A DNA stretch of 64,000 nt from assembly GCA_023391335.1 (NCBI GenBank), contig JAEWBG010000019.1, positions 1 to 64,000 of the forward strand, read 5' to 3'. The stretch is from Pseudomonadota bacterium (GTDB lineage: Bacteria > Pseudomonadota > Gammaproteobacteria > Steroidobacterales > Steroidobacteraceae). A program made the translations under genes and the position numbers. The notes beneath the pieces are model-generated. The model was not told where the DNA came from, did no database searches, and saw only the letters and a program-made list of their open reading frames with translations. The stretch's first letter is position 1, and every line of letters begins with the position of its first letter. Below are positions 1-8,431 of the stretch, piece after piece.

Positions 1-59
1 CCCAACGGCCGGCGAATCAACCCACGCGGGCGGCGGGGCCCCCCGCGGAGAACTTGATC

Positions 60-398
60 TTAGAGAGCTTGATCGTCCGCTTCGCCGGTGCGAATGCGCA
101 AGACTCGCTCGAGGTCGGTGATGAAGATTTTGCCGTCGCCCACTTTACCGGTCTTAGCTGCGTTGATGATCGCTTCGACGACTTGATCGACCAGTGCGTC
201 CTTCACGGCGACTTCAATGCGAGTCTTGGGCACGAAGTCCACGACGTACTCGGCGCCGCGGTACAACTCGGTGTGCCCGCGCTGGCGGCCGAACCCCTTG
301 ACCTCGGTGACCGTCATGCCGGACACGCCGATCTCCGAGAGTGCGGCGCGCACATCGTCGAGTTTGAAAGGCTTGATAATCGCGCTGATGAGTTTCAT
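60..398 (-). CDS. glnB: Nitrogen regulatory protein P-II
   Basis: 112 residues, the full length of a P-II protein. P-II trimers sense 2-oxoglutarate, ATP/ADP and, through uridylylation, glutamine, and control glutamine synthetase adenylylation and NtrB. The T-loop is intact: Tyr51 sits in RGAEYVVDFVPK, the site modified by GlnD, and the C-terminal GKVGDGKIF stretch is the usual nucleotide-binding B-loop. GlnB and GlnK are hard to separate by sequence alone. No amtB lies next to it in the window, which favours the GlnB role, but the 3' side is cut off by the window edge after 59 bases. The gene stands alone, with an empty ~390-base gap upstream. Confidence 0.95.
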   Translation of the reverse strand: MKLISAIIKPFKLDDVRAALSEIGVSGMTVTEVKGFGRQRGHTELYRGAEYVVDFVPKTRIEVAVKDALVDQVVEAIINAAKTGKVGDGKIFITDLERVLRIRTGEADDQAL

Positions 399-791
399 TC
401 CCCGTGGCTCCTGTCTCGAAGTGCGGGACCCCTATCGATGAGACCGGGAGATCTCGTCGATCGGATCGTTGAGTTATCGTTGCTGCCGCGAGCCGGCGTT
501 CGATGGCCAGGCACCTGTGCATCACGGCGGCTTGGCACTGCAATGCACGTTCCATGCCGCGAGTACGATCGAACGTATCCAGCGATACGGCCCATCTCAC
601 AACGGCCCGATTGCGCAATGCGATCTAGGCTTGGCGCGGGGCGGGTTCAAACCGACATGAGAATCGGCTCGCGCCAGCGCCGGCAGAATGCTCGCCAAAC
701 GTACATGAATGTTCAAGCGCGCACCAGTTTAGCGCGCAAGAGAGAGGCCGCGCGCTCGGATGGTGCGAGACAACCTAATCTGAAGACCCGA
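399..791. other. Intergenic gap upstream of glnB
   Basis: About 390 bases between the glnB start and the end of the ABC permease gene, both on the minus strand. The short open frames here look like chance frames without a recognisable domain. The glnB promoter should lie in this stretch, but I see no convincing sigma-54 or sigma-70 box. Confidence 0.5.
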
Positions 792-1895
792 CTAGTCGAG
801 CCGTTTGCGGAACCGCAACGTCACCAAGGTCAGCATCGCGACGACGAACGCCAGCAGTTTGTAGATCGGTAGCTGCAGCTCACTCAGTCCGGCGCCTCGC
901 AGCACGATTCCTCGAATCAACACGATGAAATGCGTCAAGGGGAGCAATTGGGCGAGCCATTGCGCGAACTTGGGCATGCCCTCGAAGGGAAACATGAACC
1001 CCGATAGCAGAATCGAGGGCAGCAACAGAAAGAAGGCAATCTGGAACGCCTGCATCTGCGTTTCAGCCAAAGTCGAAATCAACAACCCCAAGCTCAGCGT
1101 GGCAGCAATGAATAACAGCGCTGCCGCGTACAAGTCGAAAAGCCCGCCGTTGATGGGCACGTTGAACAACAACGAACCGAGCGCCAAGACCAGCGTCGTT
1201 TGAATCAAGCCGATGCCGATATACGGCAGGATCTTCCCCAGCATCAGCTCGAAAGACGATGTCGGCGTCGTAATCAGCAGCTCGAGATTGCCTCGCTCCC
1301 GCTCGCGCACGATCGCTACCGCCGTGAAGATCATCATCGTCATGCTCAGAATCACGCCGATGAGTGCAGGCACGATTTGCACGGCAGTCCGCTTCTCGGG
1401 GTTGTATTCCGTTCGGACCTCTAGCAGCGACGTTCGAGGTGTATACACGCCGGCGCGATTGGATAGGGACAGCCCGCTCAGCCCGCGCGCGATGTTTTCG
1501 ACCGTTGGCTTGCTGCCATCGACGAGTAGTTGCGCAATGGGTCGATCGCGCTCGATACGACGCCGCTCGAAATCGGGCGGAATGTACACGCCGATCGAAA
1601 TCGCTCCTGAACGTAAGCGCTCGCGTAATTCACTCGCGGATCTGACATGCTCAGTGATGCGCAATGTGCCGGTCGCCTGTAAATCGGCCGCCAGCGCTCG
1701 GGACATGGACGTATTGGCTAGATCGGCAACACCCGCATCCAGGCCGCGAACATCGAAGTTGATTGCGTATCCGAAGAGCAGCATTTGCAGCATCGGAATG
1801 CCGATGATCATGCCGAACGTGAGGCGGTCACGGCGTAGTTGACGCAACTCTTTGAGCGCCACGGCCCCGATGCGATCGATGGGTTGCCGCATCAA
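792..1895 (-). CDS. ABC-2 type transporter permease
   Basis: 367-residue membrane component of a drug or lipid type ABC exporter of the YhhJ/YbhS/YbhR family. One N-terminal membrane anchor (about residues 26-46) is followed by a long periplasmic domain (to about 175), then five hydrophobic segments, as in ABC2_membrane_3 proteins. Its start overlaps the stop of the ATPase gene by 4 bases, so the two are translationally coupled. It is the last gene of the TetR-HlyD-ATPase-permease operon. The E. coli ybhGFSR system has two permeases; only one is present here, so this subunit probably homodimerises. The substrate cannot be told from sequence. Confidence 0.9.
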   Translation of the reverse strand: MMRQPIDRIGAVALKELRQLRRDRLTFGMIIGIPMLQMLLFGYAINFDVRGLDAGVADLANTSMSRALAADLQATGTLRITEHVRSASELRERLRSGAISIGVYIPPDFERRRIERDRPIAQLLVDGSKPTVENIARGLSGLSLSNRAGVYTPRTSLLEVRTEYNPEKRTAVQIVPALIGVILSMTMMIFTAVAIVRERERGNLELLITTPTSSFELMLGKILPYIGIGLIQTTLVLALGSLLFNVPINGGLFDLYAAALLFIAATLSLGLLISTLAETQMQAFQIAFFLLLPSILLSGFMFPFEGMPKFAQWLAQLLPLTHFIVLIRGIVLRGAGLSELQLPIYKLLAFVVAMLTLVTLRFRKRLD

Positions 1896-2836
1896 CGCTC
1901 CGAGCTCTCAAATCCGGTTGCAGCGACAAATACGTCCTCCAGATTCGCGCGCACCGATTGGACACTTGCGTTCACCTGCGCCGCTGCGAGCAAACGCCGA
2001 ACAAATGCGACAGGATCGCTCGTGCGCTTGTCGAGCAACACGTGCAAGTGCTCACCGATTTGCGCCACGCTCAGAATCGACGGCTGCTTATCTAACGCGC
2101 GTCGCGCCGTCCGCGAATCCTGAGCTTCCACTTCCACAACGCTGGCCTCGATGTCATCCATCAACGTGCGCGGCGCACCGCGTGCAGCGATGCGTCCGCG
2201 ATCCAGTATTGCGAGCCCGTGGCACCTCTCCGCTTCATCCATGTAGTGCGTCGAAACCAGGATGGTCGTTCCCTCCTCCACGAGGTCGAACAGACTCTCC
2301 CAAAATTCGCGCCGGCTTTGCGGATCCACCGCGCTCGTCGGTTCATCGAGCAGCAGCAATTCAGGTTCGTGCAAAGTAGCCGCTGCCAACGCGAGCTTTT
2401 GCTTCTGCCCGCCGCTCATCGTGCCGGCACGTTGGTTGCGGCGATCGGCAAGTCCGTAACGCTCAAGGCGTGCGCTAATTCGCGCTTGTTGCTCTGAATG
2501 CGACAGGCCGAAGATGCGCCCGAGGAATTGCAGGTTCTCCGCCACCGTCAGGTCATCCCAAAGCGAGAATCGCTGAGTCATGTAACCGATCTTCCGACGT
2601 AGCTGTTCGGCGGCGCGCGGCACCTGCAGTCCGAGCACAGTGCATTCGCCGCTGGTCGGGGTGAGCAGCCCACACAACATTCTGATCGTCGTCGACTTAC
2701 CTGATCCGTTGGGGCCTAAAAAGCCATAGATCTGAGCGCGAGGAATGTCGATGTCGATGTGATCGACGGCAACCAAGCTGCCGAACTTCCGCGTGAGCTG
2801 TCGCGCGGTGATGGCCATGTCGCTTGTGCTCGCCAC
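1892..2836 (-). CDS. ABC transporter ATP-binding protein
   Basis: 314 residues, a single nucleotide-binding domain. Walker A GPNGSGKST is at about residues 41-49, the signature MSGGQ at about 140-144, and Walker B LLLLDEPTS with catalytic Glu at about 160-168; the switch His is in VSTHYMDEAE. The C-terminal ~90 residues form the extra domain common in CcmA/YhiH-type exporter ATPases. It lies between the HlyD-like adaptor gene (3-base gap) and the permease gene (4-base overlap) and should energise that permease. The related E. coli YbhF carries two such domains in one chain, so this is the half-size form. Confidence 0.93.
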   Translation of the reverse strand: MASTSDMAITARQLTRKFGSLVAVDHIDIDIPRAQIYGFLGPNGSGKSTTIRMLCGLLTPTSGECTVLGLQVPRAAEQLRRKIGYMTQRFSLWDDLTVAENLQFLGRIFGLSHSEQQARISARLERYGLADRRNQRAGTMSGGQKQKLALAAATLHEPELLLLDEPTSAVDPQSRREFWESLFDLVEEGTTILVSTHYMDEAERCHGLAILDRGRIAARGAPRTLMDDIEASVVEVEAQDSRTARRALDKQPSILSVAQIGEHLHVLLDKRTSDPVAFVRRLLAAAQVNASVQSVRANLEDVFVAATGFESSER

Positions 2837-2839
2837 AGC

Positions 2840-3802
2840 TCATTCAATCCGGTGCAAACCGACTTGCACGGGAATGCCGCTAGGCACTTGTGTCGCACCT
2901 GGATCTGTCAGGTCGATCTCCGCCAAGTAGCTCAATTGGGTACGGTCCTCTTGCGTGAGCGCGTAGTACGGCGTGAATGCAGCTTCAGCCGAAACAAAGC
3001 GCACTGTCCCGGCGAACGCTTTGTCGACGCCATCCACGTGCACGACGACGCGAGCTCCGGGCGCGAATCGGCTGCGTCGATCTTCCGGTACAAAGACGCG
3101 AGCGTAAGGCGTGCCGTCCGCGAGCATGACGACGACTGGCGCACCCATGGGTGGTCGTTCGCCCAGCTTGTAGGGCAACGCTTCGATGCGCCCATCGCGT
3201 GGTGCCGTGACGCGATAACGGTCCGCACTTACCTGTAGTTGAGCCAGTTCCGCATCCGCTTGCCGAAGTTGTGCTTCTGCTTGCTCCACTGCTTCCACCC
3301 GCGTGCCCTCGAGCAAGAGATTCAAGCGTGCTTGCGCTTGCTTCTGCGCACTCACTGCAGAATCGCGGACCGCTTGTGCTTGATCCACATCCGAGCGCGG
3401 CACGAGATGATCCGCATAGAGATTGTTCATGCGTGCGAGCTCCGCGTTCTGCGTTGCGGCGCTACTACGTGCTGCATCCAATGCGGCGCGTGCTTCCAAG
3501 ATTTCCTGTGCACGCGGGCCTTTGACGAGTTCGGCAAGATGTCGCTCGGCCGCCGAGCGAGCTGCGCGCGCCTGTTCCAAGCGGGCCGCCATCGACCCGA
3601 GATCGAGTCGCACGAGCAGCGTGCCCGCTGTGACTGCATCGCCTTCTCGGTGGAGCACTTCGACGATCGGTTCGTTGGCTTCCGCAGTGAGCTCGAGCCG
3701 ATCCCGCTCTAGCGTTCCCAAGACTTGTTCGCTCCCGTGCGAGCCGCATCCAGCGATGAACATGCAACCAAGAAGCGCTCCGAACGATCGTTGCCGGTTC
3801 AT
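2840..3802 (-). CDS. HlyD-family membrane fusion protein of the ABC exporter
   Basis: 320 residues with a lipoprotein-like N terminus (hydrophobic stretch ending FIAGCGS, a plausible lipobox with Cys19), a split biotinyl-lipoyl-like domain (about 35-70 and 190-220), a long alpha-helical coiled-coil hairpin rich in Ala, Glu and Arg (about 70-185) and a C-terminal beta-barrel. This is the YbhG/YhiI type of periplasmic adaptor that joins an inner-membrane exporter to an outer-membrane channel. The start overlaps the TetR gene stop by 4 bases. No TolC-like gene is present in the window, so the outer channel must be encoded elsewhere. Confidence 0.9.
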   Translation of the reverse strand: MNRQRSFGALLGCMFIAGCGSHGSEQVLGTLERDRLELTAEANEPIVEVLHREGDAVTAGTLLVRLDLGSMAARLEQARAARSAAERHLAELVKGPRAQEILEARAALDAARSSAATQNAELARMNNLYADHLVPRSDVDQAQAVRDSAVSAQKQAQARLNLLLEGTRVEAVEQAEAQLRQADAELAQLQVSADRYRVTAPRDGRIEALPYKLGERPPMGAPVVVMLADGTPYARVFVPEDRRSRFAPGARVVVHVDGVDKAFAGTVRFVSAEAAFTPYYALTQEDRTQLSYLAEIDLTDPGATQVPSGIPVQVGLHRIE

Positions 3803-4470
3803 GGTTGCTCGCTCGCTGCAATGCCGCGCATCAACAGTCTTTCGGTGTGCTTCAGGATCTCGTCGATATGCTCGTCAATGCGAATCCCGAACACCGGCTC
3901 GACGACCGCACGCGCGACGAAGGGAAATACGCACAGCGATATAAATGAGAGTGCAGCCAGTTTGGGATCAACGTCGCTGCGCAACCGCCCAGCGCGCTTG
4001 CCCTGCTCGAACAACTTGACCAGCAAGGGCATGTGCCGACCCGCGACGTCGCGAACGAACATGGGACGCAGACGTCCGGGTTGCGCGAGAACTTCATTGA
4101 CGACGACGGCTGGGATCCACGCATTGGCAGCGATGAGGCGCATTTGCATAGCCAGCATCGTCCTTGGATCCAGCTCGCCGGCGCCCGCTCCTTCGACTAG
4201 CAAATTGCGAAGCGGCGCGATCGTTTGATCGAGCATCGCCTCGAACAGCCCCGCTTTGTCGCCGAAATAATAGTGAATCATCGCAGGCGTCGTGCGCGCG
4301 GCCTGCGCAATCTGCCGCGCCGTGGTGCGCTCGAAACCGCGTTCGACAAACAGCTCGCGAGCAGCGTTCAAAAGCGCTTCGCGCACATTGGCATCTGCCT
4401 GCGAATCGGGGCGACCGACCCGGCGGGTCTTACTGCGGCGCGATCCAGCTGGCACTTTCATAAGGCCCAT
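3799..4470 (-). CDS. TetR-family transcriptional regulator of the ABC export operon
   Basis: About 223 residues. The N-terminal TetR helix-turn-helix reads AARELFVERGFERTTARQIA followed by the typical HYYFGDKAGLFEAML helix 4; the C-terminal ligand domain resembles the DUF1956/CecR (YbiH) type. The frame stays open to 4644, but the upstream part has no domain and would cover the palindrome at 4472-4487, so a start at 4470 (MGLMKV) or 4461 is preferred. First gene of an overlapping four-gene operon with HlyD, ATPase and permease, the same arrangement as E. coli cecR-ybhGFSR. It probably represses its own operon until a ligand binds. Confidence 0.88.
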   Translation of the reverse strand: MGLMKVPAGSRRSKTRRVGRPDSQADANVREALLNAARELFVERGFERTTARQIAQAARTTPAMIHYYFGDKAGLFEAMLDQTIAPLRNLLVEGAGAGELDPRTMLAMQMRLIAANAWIPAVVVNEVLAQPGRLRPMFVRDVAGRHMPLLVKLFEQGKRAGRLRSDVDPKLAALSFISLCVFPFVARAVVEPVFGIRIDEHIDEILKHTERLLMRGIAASEQP

Positions 4471-4471
4471 A

Positions 4472-4487
4472 TTAAACGGTTGTTTAA
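4472..4487. promoter_or_regulatory. Palindromic operator candidate of the TetR operon
   Basis: TTAAACGGTTGTTTAA: perfect 6-base arms TTAAAC/GTTTAA around a 4-base centre, two bases upstream of the preferred TetR start codon. The sequence is strikingly AT-rich for this genome. Position and symmetry fit an autoregulatory TetR operator; binding is inferred. Confidence 0.6.
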
Positions 4488-4618
4488 ATTTAAGGCAACT
4501 GCTGTCAGGACAAGCCTGAACCGACGCATACGCCCAACCCCGGCCCGGAGGAGTTCGCGACTCACTTCGTAGTTGGCAATTCGAGTGCGTGGGAAAACGG
4601 CCCCTCATCGGAGGTGTC

Positions 4619-6679
4619 ATGAAATTCGGTTGGGCGCGAAGCAAACGTTCGCTGGTTCACACTTTGCTGCGGGTCGTCGCGTGCACTGCGACGCTAGCGG
4701 CTGCCAATGCCCATTCTGCTGCGCGCATCAACAACGCCGAGTCCGTCGATCTCAGCGTACTAACTCATGCCGCTCACGCCGGCCAACAGAAATTGAGGTC
4801 GGACCATCTCGCTGCACAGTTCGATGCATTCGATCGGCGCTTCGACTTGCAACTGCAGGTGAACTCGAAGTGGGCTCCATCGCAAACCCCCGTTTCGGCG
4901 CTAGCGCTGTATCGCGGCACGATCGTCAATGCCGCAGGCTCGTGGGTGCGGCTGGGAATTGCAGGCGAGGATGTGCATGGGTTGATTTGGGATGGCCGCG
5001 AGCTGTTCGCGATCGAACCCGCCGCAGCAGTGAAGTCCGCATTGATTTCGCCAGCATCCTCGTCCGCACACAACGTGATGTTTCGGATCGCAGACACGTG
5101 GCTAGACCCGGGCTCAACTAGCTGCGAGGCAACTGACACACTTAACGATGCAGTGGGCAAGGACGGCTACGCATCCTTGGTTGGGGAACTGAAGTCGCAA
5201 GCGCAGACGCAGCGCGCGCCCGGCGCGACCCTCAAATTGGATCTCGCGATTCTCAGCGACAGCGCGTTTCTCGCTCGATACGCCAGCAAGCAGGAGGCAC
5301 GCGATGCCTTGCTGCTGCGGTTGAACAACATCGACGGCATCTACAGCTCGCAGTTGGGAATCGAGATCCAGGCGCCGACACTGTTGGTGGATGACGCGAG
5401 CACGGATCATCTTTCGAGCGAAGCCGATCCTTCGAAACTACTTGCCGAACTTGCCAACCTGCGCCGCAGCACGCCTGAGTTGCGCTCGCGTGGACTGGCG
5501 CATCTGTTCACCGGACGGGATCTGCAGGGCACGACCGTCGGCATTGCCTATGTGGATGCGCTCTGCGATCAGAAGTACGGAGTGGGCCTCACGCAAGTGG
5601 GCGCAACCGGCGCGTGGATCGATTCGCTCATTGCCGCGCACGAGATCGGTCACAACTTCGGCGCCGTACATGACGGCGAAGCGGGCAAGGCCTGTGCAAG
5701 TACGCCCGCGGGCGTGTATCTGATGTCGCCAGCGGTGAGCGGCAATGAAGCGTTCTCCCAGTGCAGTTTGGATTTGATCCGCCCCAAGATTCAGTCGGCT
5801 TCATGCATCACCGCGCTCGCGCCTGCAAATATCACGATTCCGCAAGACCTCGGCACCAGCCATCACGCTGCGGACTCGCCGTTCGATTGGCAACTGGCGG
5901 TAACGAACTCGGGCGGGCTTGCCGCGAATGGCGTTCACGCGGCAATTGCACTTCCCGCGGCGCTGACGATTGAGGCAGCCAGTGTCGCAGATGGCACATG
6001 CACGAGCGGCGCAGGCGCGATCGACTGCGACCTCGGCAGTATCGCAGGCGGCGCGACTCGTACCATCACGCTGTCACTGCAAGGCGCCGTTGGGGGTACC
6101 TACTCCGTCGCGGCGTCCGCATCGGCACAGAACGATGTGTCGGCCCTGGACAATTCAGGATCCGGATCCATTTCGATTTCCTCCACCAACGATCTGTCGA
6201 TAGCAGTCACCGCTCCCAGCAGCGTGAACGTGCGCGACGCGTTCACACTGTCGTTCGATGTGGTGAATAGTTCGGCACGAGATGCTGGCAGCGTGGTGGT
6301 GATCATTCCTACTGACGCTACGGTTTTCGCGATTGGCCAGCTCAGCGTGGCAGGCGGCCAATGCCAGCAATCGGCGGGCGTAGTGACCTGCACCATTGCA
6401 CATCTCGCAGCGGGCGCGAGTGCCACAGGAAAAGCGAGCCTTACCGCAAACCAAGCGGGAACCTACGCATTGGAAGCAAACATTTCGGGGGCTTACAGCG
6501 ACGACCAGCCTGGGAACGATCGCGCTCAAGCAGCCGTTACCGTCTCCGCATCTCCGACGGCTTCCGTGACGAACGCCAGCACTTCGACCCCGAAGAGCAA
6601 GGGTGGCGGAGGCGGCTCTATGAGTTGGCTGTTGTTGGGATTGGCCGCAATCCGCCGAGCACGCCGATACCCGAATTGA
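4619..6679 (+). CDS. Secreted reprolysin-like zinc metalloprotease with GlyGly-CTERM sorting tail
   Basis: 686 residues from the ATG at 4619, chosen because GGAGG lies just upstream and a signal peptide follows at once (hydrophobic stretch ending about residue 35); an in-frame ATG at 4589 is less likely. The zinc site HEIGHNFGAVHD at about residue 341 is the HExxHxxGxxHD motif of M12B adamalysin/reprolysin proteases. After the catalytic domain come two repeats resembling DUF11/CARDB beta-sandwich modules (about 415-640). The tail has a poly-Gly run, then SMSWLLLGLAAIRRARR: a GlyGly-CTERM signal that rhombosortase would cleave. Predicted to be exported by type II secretion or anchored at the surface. 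It stands alone. Confidence 0.9.
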   Translation: MKFGWARSKRSLVHTLLRVVACTATLAAANAHSAARINNAESVDLSVLTHAAHAGQQKLRSDHLAAQFDAFDRRFDLQLQVNSKWAPSQTPVSALALYRGTIVNAAGSWVRLGIAGEDVHGLIWDGRELFAIEPAAAVKSALISPASSSAHNVMFRIADTWLDPGSTSCEATDTLNDAVGKDGYASLVGELKSQAQTQRAPGATLKLDLAILSDSAFLARYASKQEARDALLLRLNNIDGIYSSQLGIEIQAPTLLVDDASTDHLSSEADPSKLLAELANLRRSTPELRSRGLAHLFTGRDLQGTTVGIAYVDALCDQKYGVGLTQVGATGAWIDSLIAAHEIGHNFGAVHDGEAGKACASTPAGVYLMSPAVSGNEAFSQCSLDLIRPKIQSASCITALAPANITIPQDLGTSHHAADSPFDWQLAVTNSGGLAANGVHAAIALPAALTIEAASVADGTCTSGAGAIDCDLGSIAGGATRTITLSLQGAVGGTYSVAASASAQNDVSALDNSGSGSISISSTNDLSIAVTAPSSVNVRDAFTLSFDVVNSSARDAGSVVVIIPTDATVFAIGQLSVAGGQCQQSAGVVTCTIAHLAAGASATGKASLTANQAGTYALEANISGAYSDDQPGNDRAQAAVTVSASPTASVTNASTSTPKSKGGGGGSMSWLLLGLAAIRRARRYPN

Positions 6680-6786
6680 ACCGGCCCGTGGCGGCCCGCG
6701 CATCGCCGCGATCTTGAATTCCTCGGACATGCCTACAATGTCGGACGGAGTATGCGGTTGGCGCCGTACGCGGTTATTCATCCACG

Positions 6787-7740
6787 ATGGATTTCAAAGA
6801 CTATTACAAGACCCTCGGGGTTGCCCGAGACGCGAACCAAGACGAGATCAAGCGCGTCTACCGTCGACTTGCGCGCAAATATCACCCTGACGTCAGCAAG
6901 GAAGCGAACGCGGAAGAAAAGTTCAAAGAAGTGCAGGAAGCCTACGAAGTACTGAAGGATCCTGAAAAGCGTGCTGCGTACGATCAGCTTGGCAGCAGCT
7001 ATCGTCCCGGACAGGATTTCCGTCCGCCGCCGAACTGGGGCAATGGCTTTGAGTTCTCCACGTCGTTCGGTGAGAACGACGACGGTGGCTTCAGCGATTT
7101 CTTTTCATCGCTATTCGGCTCTCGCAGTCCGTTCGGCCAGCGTCGCGGTAGCGCACGCGGCTTCGCTTCGCCCGGACAGGACCATGTCGCCAAGATCCAG
7201 ATCGACTTGGAAGCGGCGTACCGCGGCGGCTCGCAGACGATCGAAATCAACTCGCCGCAAGTGACAAACGACGGTCACGTCGGCGTGCAAACGCGCAAAC
7301 TCAAAGTGACGATCCCTGCGGGCGTGACGGAAGGCCAACGCATTCGGCTTGCAGGGCAAGGCAGTCCAGGAATCGGCGGCGGCCCTACCGGCGATTTGTA
7401 CTTAGAAGTGAGCTTCCGACCGCATCCACTCTTCGAGGTCCATGGCCGTGATGTGACGTTGAGCTTGCCCGTCGCACCCTGGGAAGCAGCACTTGGCGCA
7501 ACGGTGCAAACGCCCACGCTGGGCGGCGCCGTCGACTTGCGGATTCCTGCCGGCGCGAAGGCCGGCCAGAAGATGCGGTTGAAAGGGCGCGGGCTTCCGG
7601 GCAATCCGTCGGGAGATCAGTACGTCGTGCTTAAGATCGTGCTGCCGCCGAACGATTCGCCGCAGGCACAAGCGCTGTACGAACAAATGAAGCGCGAACT
7701 GAATTTCGACCCGCGGGCGGAATTGGAACAGGTGCGATAG
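6787..7740 (+). CDS. cbpA: CbpA-type DnaJ co-chaperone (curved-DNA-binding protein)
   Basis: 317 residues. The N-terminal J domain starts MDFKDYYKTLGV and keeps the HPD triad in YHPDVSK (about residue 37), needed to stimulate DnaK ATPase. A Gly/Phe-rich linker (about 75-125) and two C-terminal substrate-binding beta domains follow; the Cys-rich zinc domain of true DnaJ is missing, which marks the CbpA class. CbpA acts as a stress co-chaperone and, in E. coli, binds curved DNA. No cbpM modulator gene follows; the next gene, a receiver protein, is on the other strand. Confidence 0.93.
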   Translation: MDFKDYYKTLGVARDANQDEIKRVYRRLARKYHPDVSKEANAEEKFKEVQEAYEVLKDPEKRAAYDQLGSSYRPGQDFRPPPNWGNGFEFSTSFGENDDGGFSDFFSSLFGSRSPFGQRRGSARGFASPGQDHVAKIQIDLEAAYRGGSQTIEINSPQVTNDGHVGVQTRKLKVTIPAGVTEGQRIRLAGQGSPGIGGGPTGDLYLEVSFRPHPLFEVHGRDVTLSLPVAPWEAALGATVQTPTLGGAVDLRIPAGAKAGQKMRLKGRGLPGNPSGDQYVVLKIVLPPNDSPQAQALYEQMKRELNFDPRAELEQVR

Positions 7741-7826
7741 GCATCCAGCGAGACGTGGTGATCGGATGAACAGCACTGGCCGCCCCACCGTTCACTTCAT
7801 CACTGGATCACTTCATCACCTTGGCT

Positions 7827-8324
7827 TCAGTGCCTTGTCCGCTCGATCAGATTGGCAACGCGCCGCAGAATCGTGAGATCCAAATGCGGCTTCTCGATGA
7901 AATCGGTTGCGCCTTCCTGCATCGCAATCACGGCCGTGCGCACATCAGCTTCTTCGCCGACGAGAATGACCGGCGTCAATCGCTTCGCGTTCCGCAACAC
8001 TCTAAGTAGTTCGAAACCCGACATGCCGGGCAGCGTCACATCGCTGATCAAGCAGCCCAACGAATCGACCCGCGATGCGAGATAGCTCTCCGCACTGTCG
8101 TAGTCGTGCACGTCGACATCGAGCAAGCTCAACAGCGAACACAGCGTGCGACGATCGGTTGCATCTGCTTCGATGACTGCGACGATGGGACGAGTGCCTG
8201 ACACGGAAGCTAAAGCCTTAGAAAAAAGCGGCCACGGCCGTTGAATCAAGAAAGCCCGAGCCGCAGGGAGGATTGGGGGCGGTGGACTCGCCTGTGGGCC
8301 GTGGTCGCATGGCGCAACTTTCAT
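7827..8324 (-). CDS. Receiver-only FixJ-like response regulator
   Basis: 165 residues from the ATG at 8324; the first ~40 residues are Pro/Ala-rich and unlike a domain, so a GTG start at 8204 (125 residues) is possible. The rest is one CheY-like domain closest in wording to FixJ receivers: phospho-acceptor Asp in ISDVTLPGMSG and the conserved Lys in FIEKPH. The usual Thr/Ser of strand 4 (ITGHG in the neighbour) is Gly here (LVGEEAD), and no output domain follows. It sits 107 bases downstream of the fixJ-like gene on the same strand, so it may act as a phosphate sink or modulator of the FixL-like kinase. The role is inferred. Confidence 0.8.
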   Translation of the reverse strand: MKVAPCDHGPQASPPPPILPAARAFLIQRPWPLFSKALASVSGTRPIVAVIEADATDRRTLCSLLSLLDVDVHDYDSAESYLASRVDSLGCLISDVTLPGMSGFELLRVLRNAKRLTPVILVGEEADVRTAVIAMQEGATDFIEKPHLDLTILRRVANLIERTRH

Positions 8325-8431
8325 CGGCTGCGCCCTGCTTCAAAATTCGCAATTGTACTTAAGGAATTTGGTGTCGCGCTTCGCATCGCAACGAAGCGCA
8401 AATCAAGTACGCATCGATCACACTTGCGCGA

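Noticed and set aside
1..59. glnB terminator
   Set aside because: GGGGCCCCCC can fold, but its loop is too short and no T-run follows on the minus strand.
54..872. 272-codon plus-strand frame over glnB
   Set aside because: It is antisense to the clear glnB gene and has no domain.
1213..1842. 209-codon plus-strand frame antisense to the ABC permease
   Set aside because: Ser/Arg-rich shadow without a ribosome site; the permease on the minus strand is certain.
8221..8243. Terminator between the FixJ-like and receiver genes
   Set aside because: The GGCCGTGGCC hairpin on the minus strand has a stem of only 4-5 pairs before the T-run, and it would lie inside the receiver frame if the 8324 start is used.
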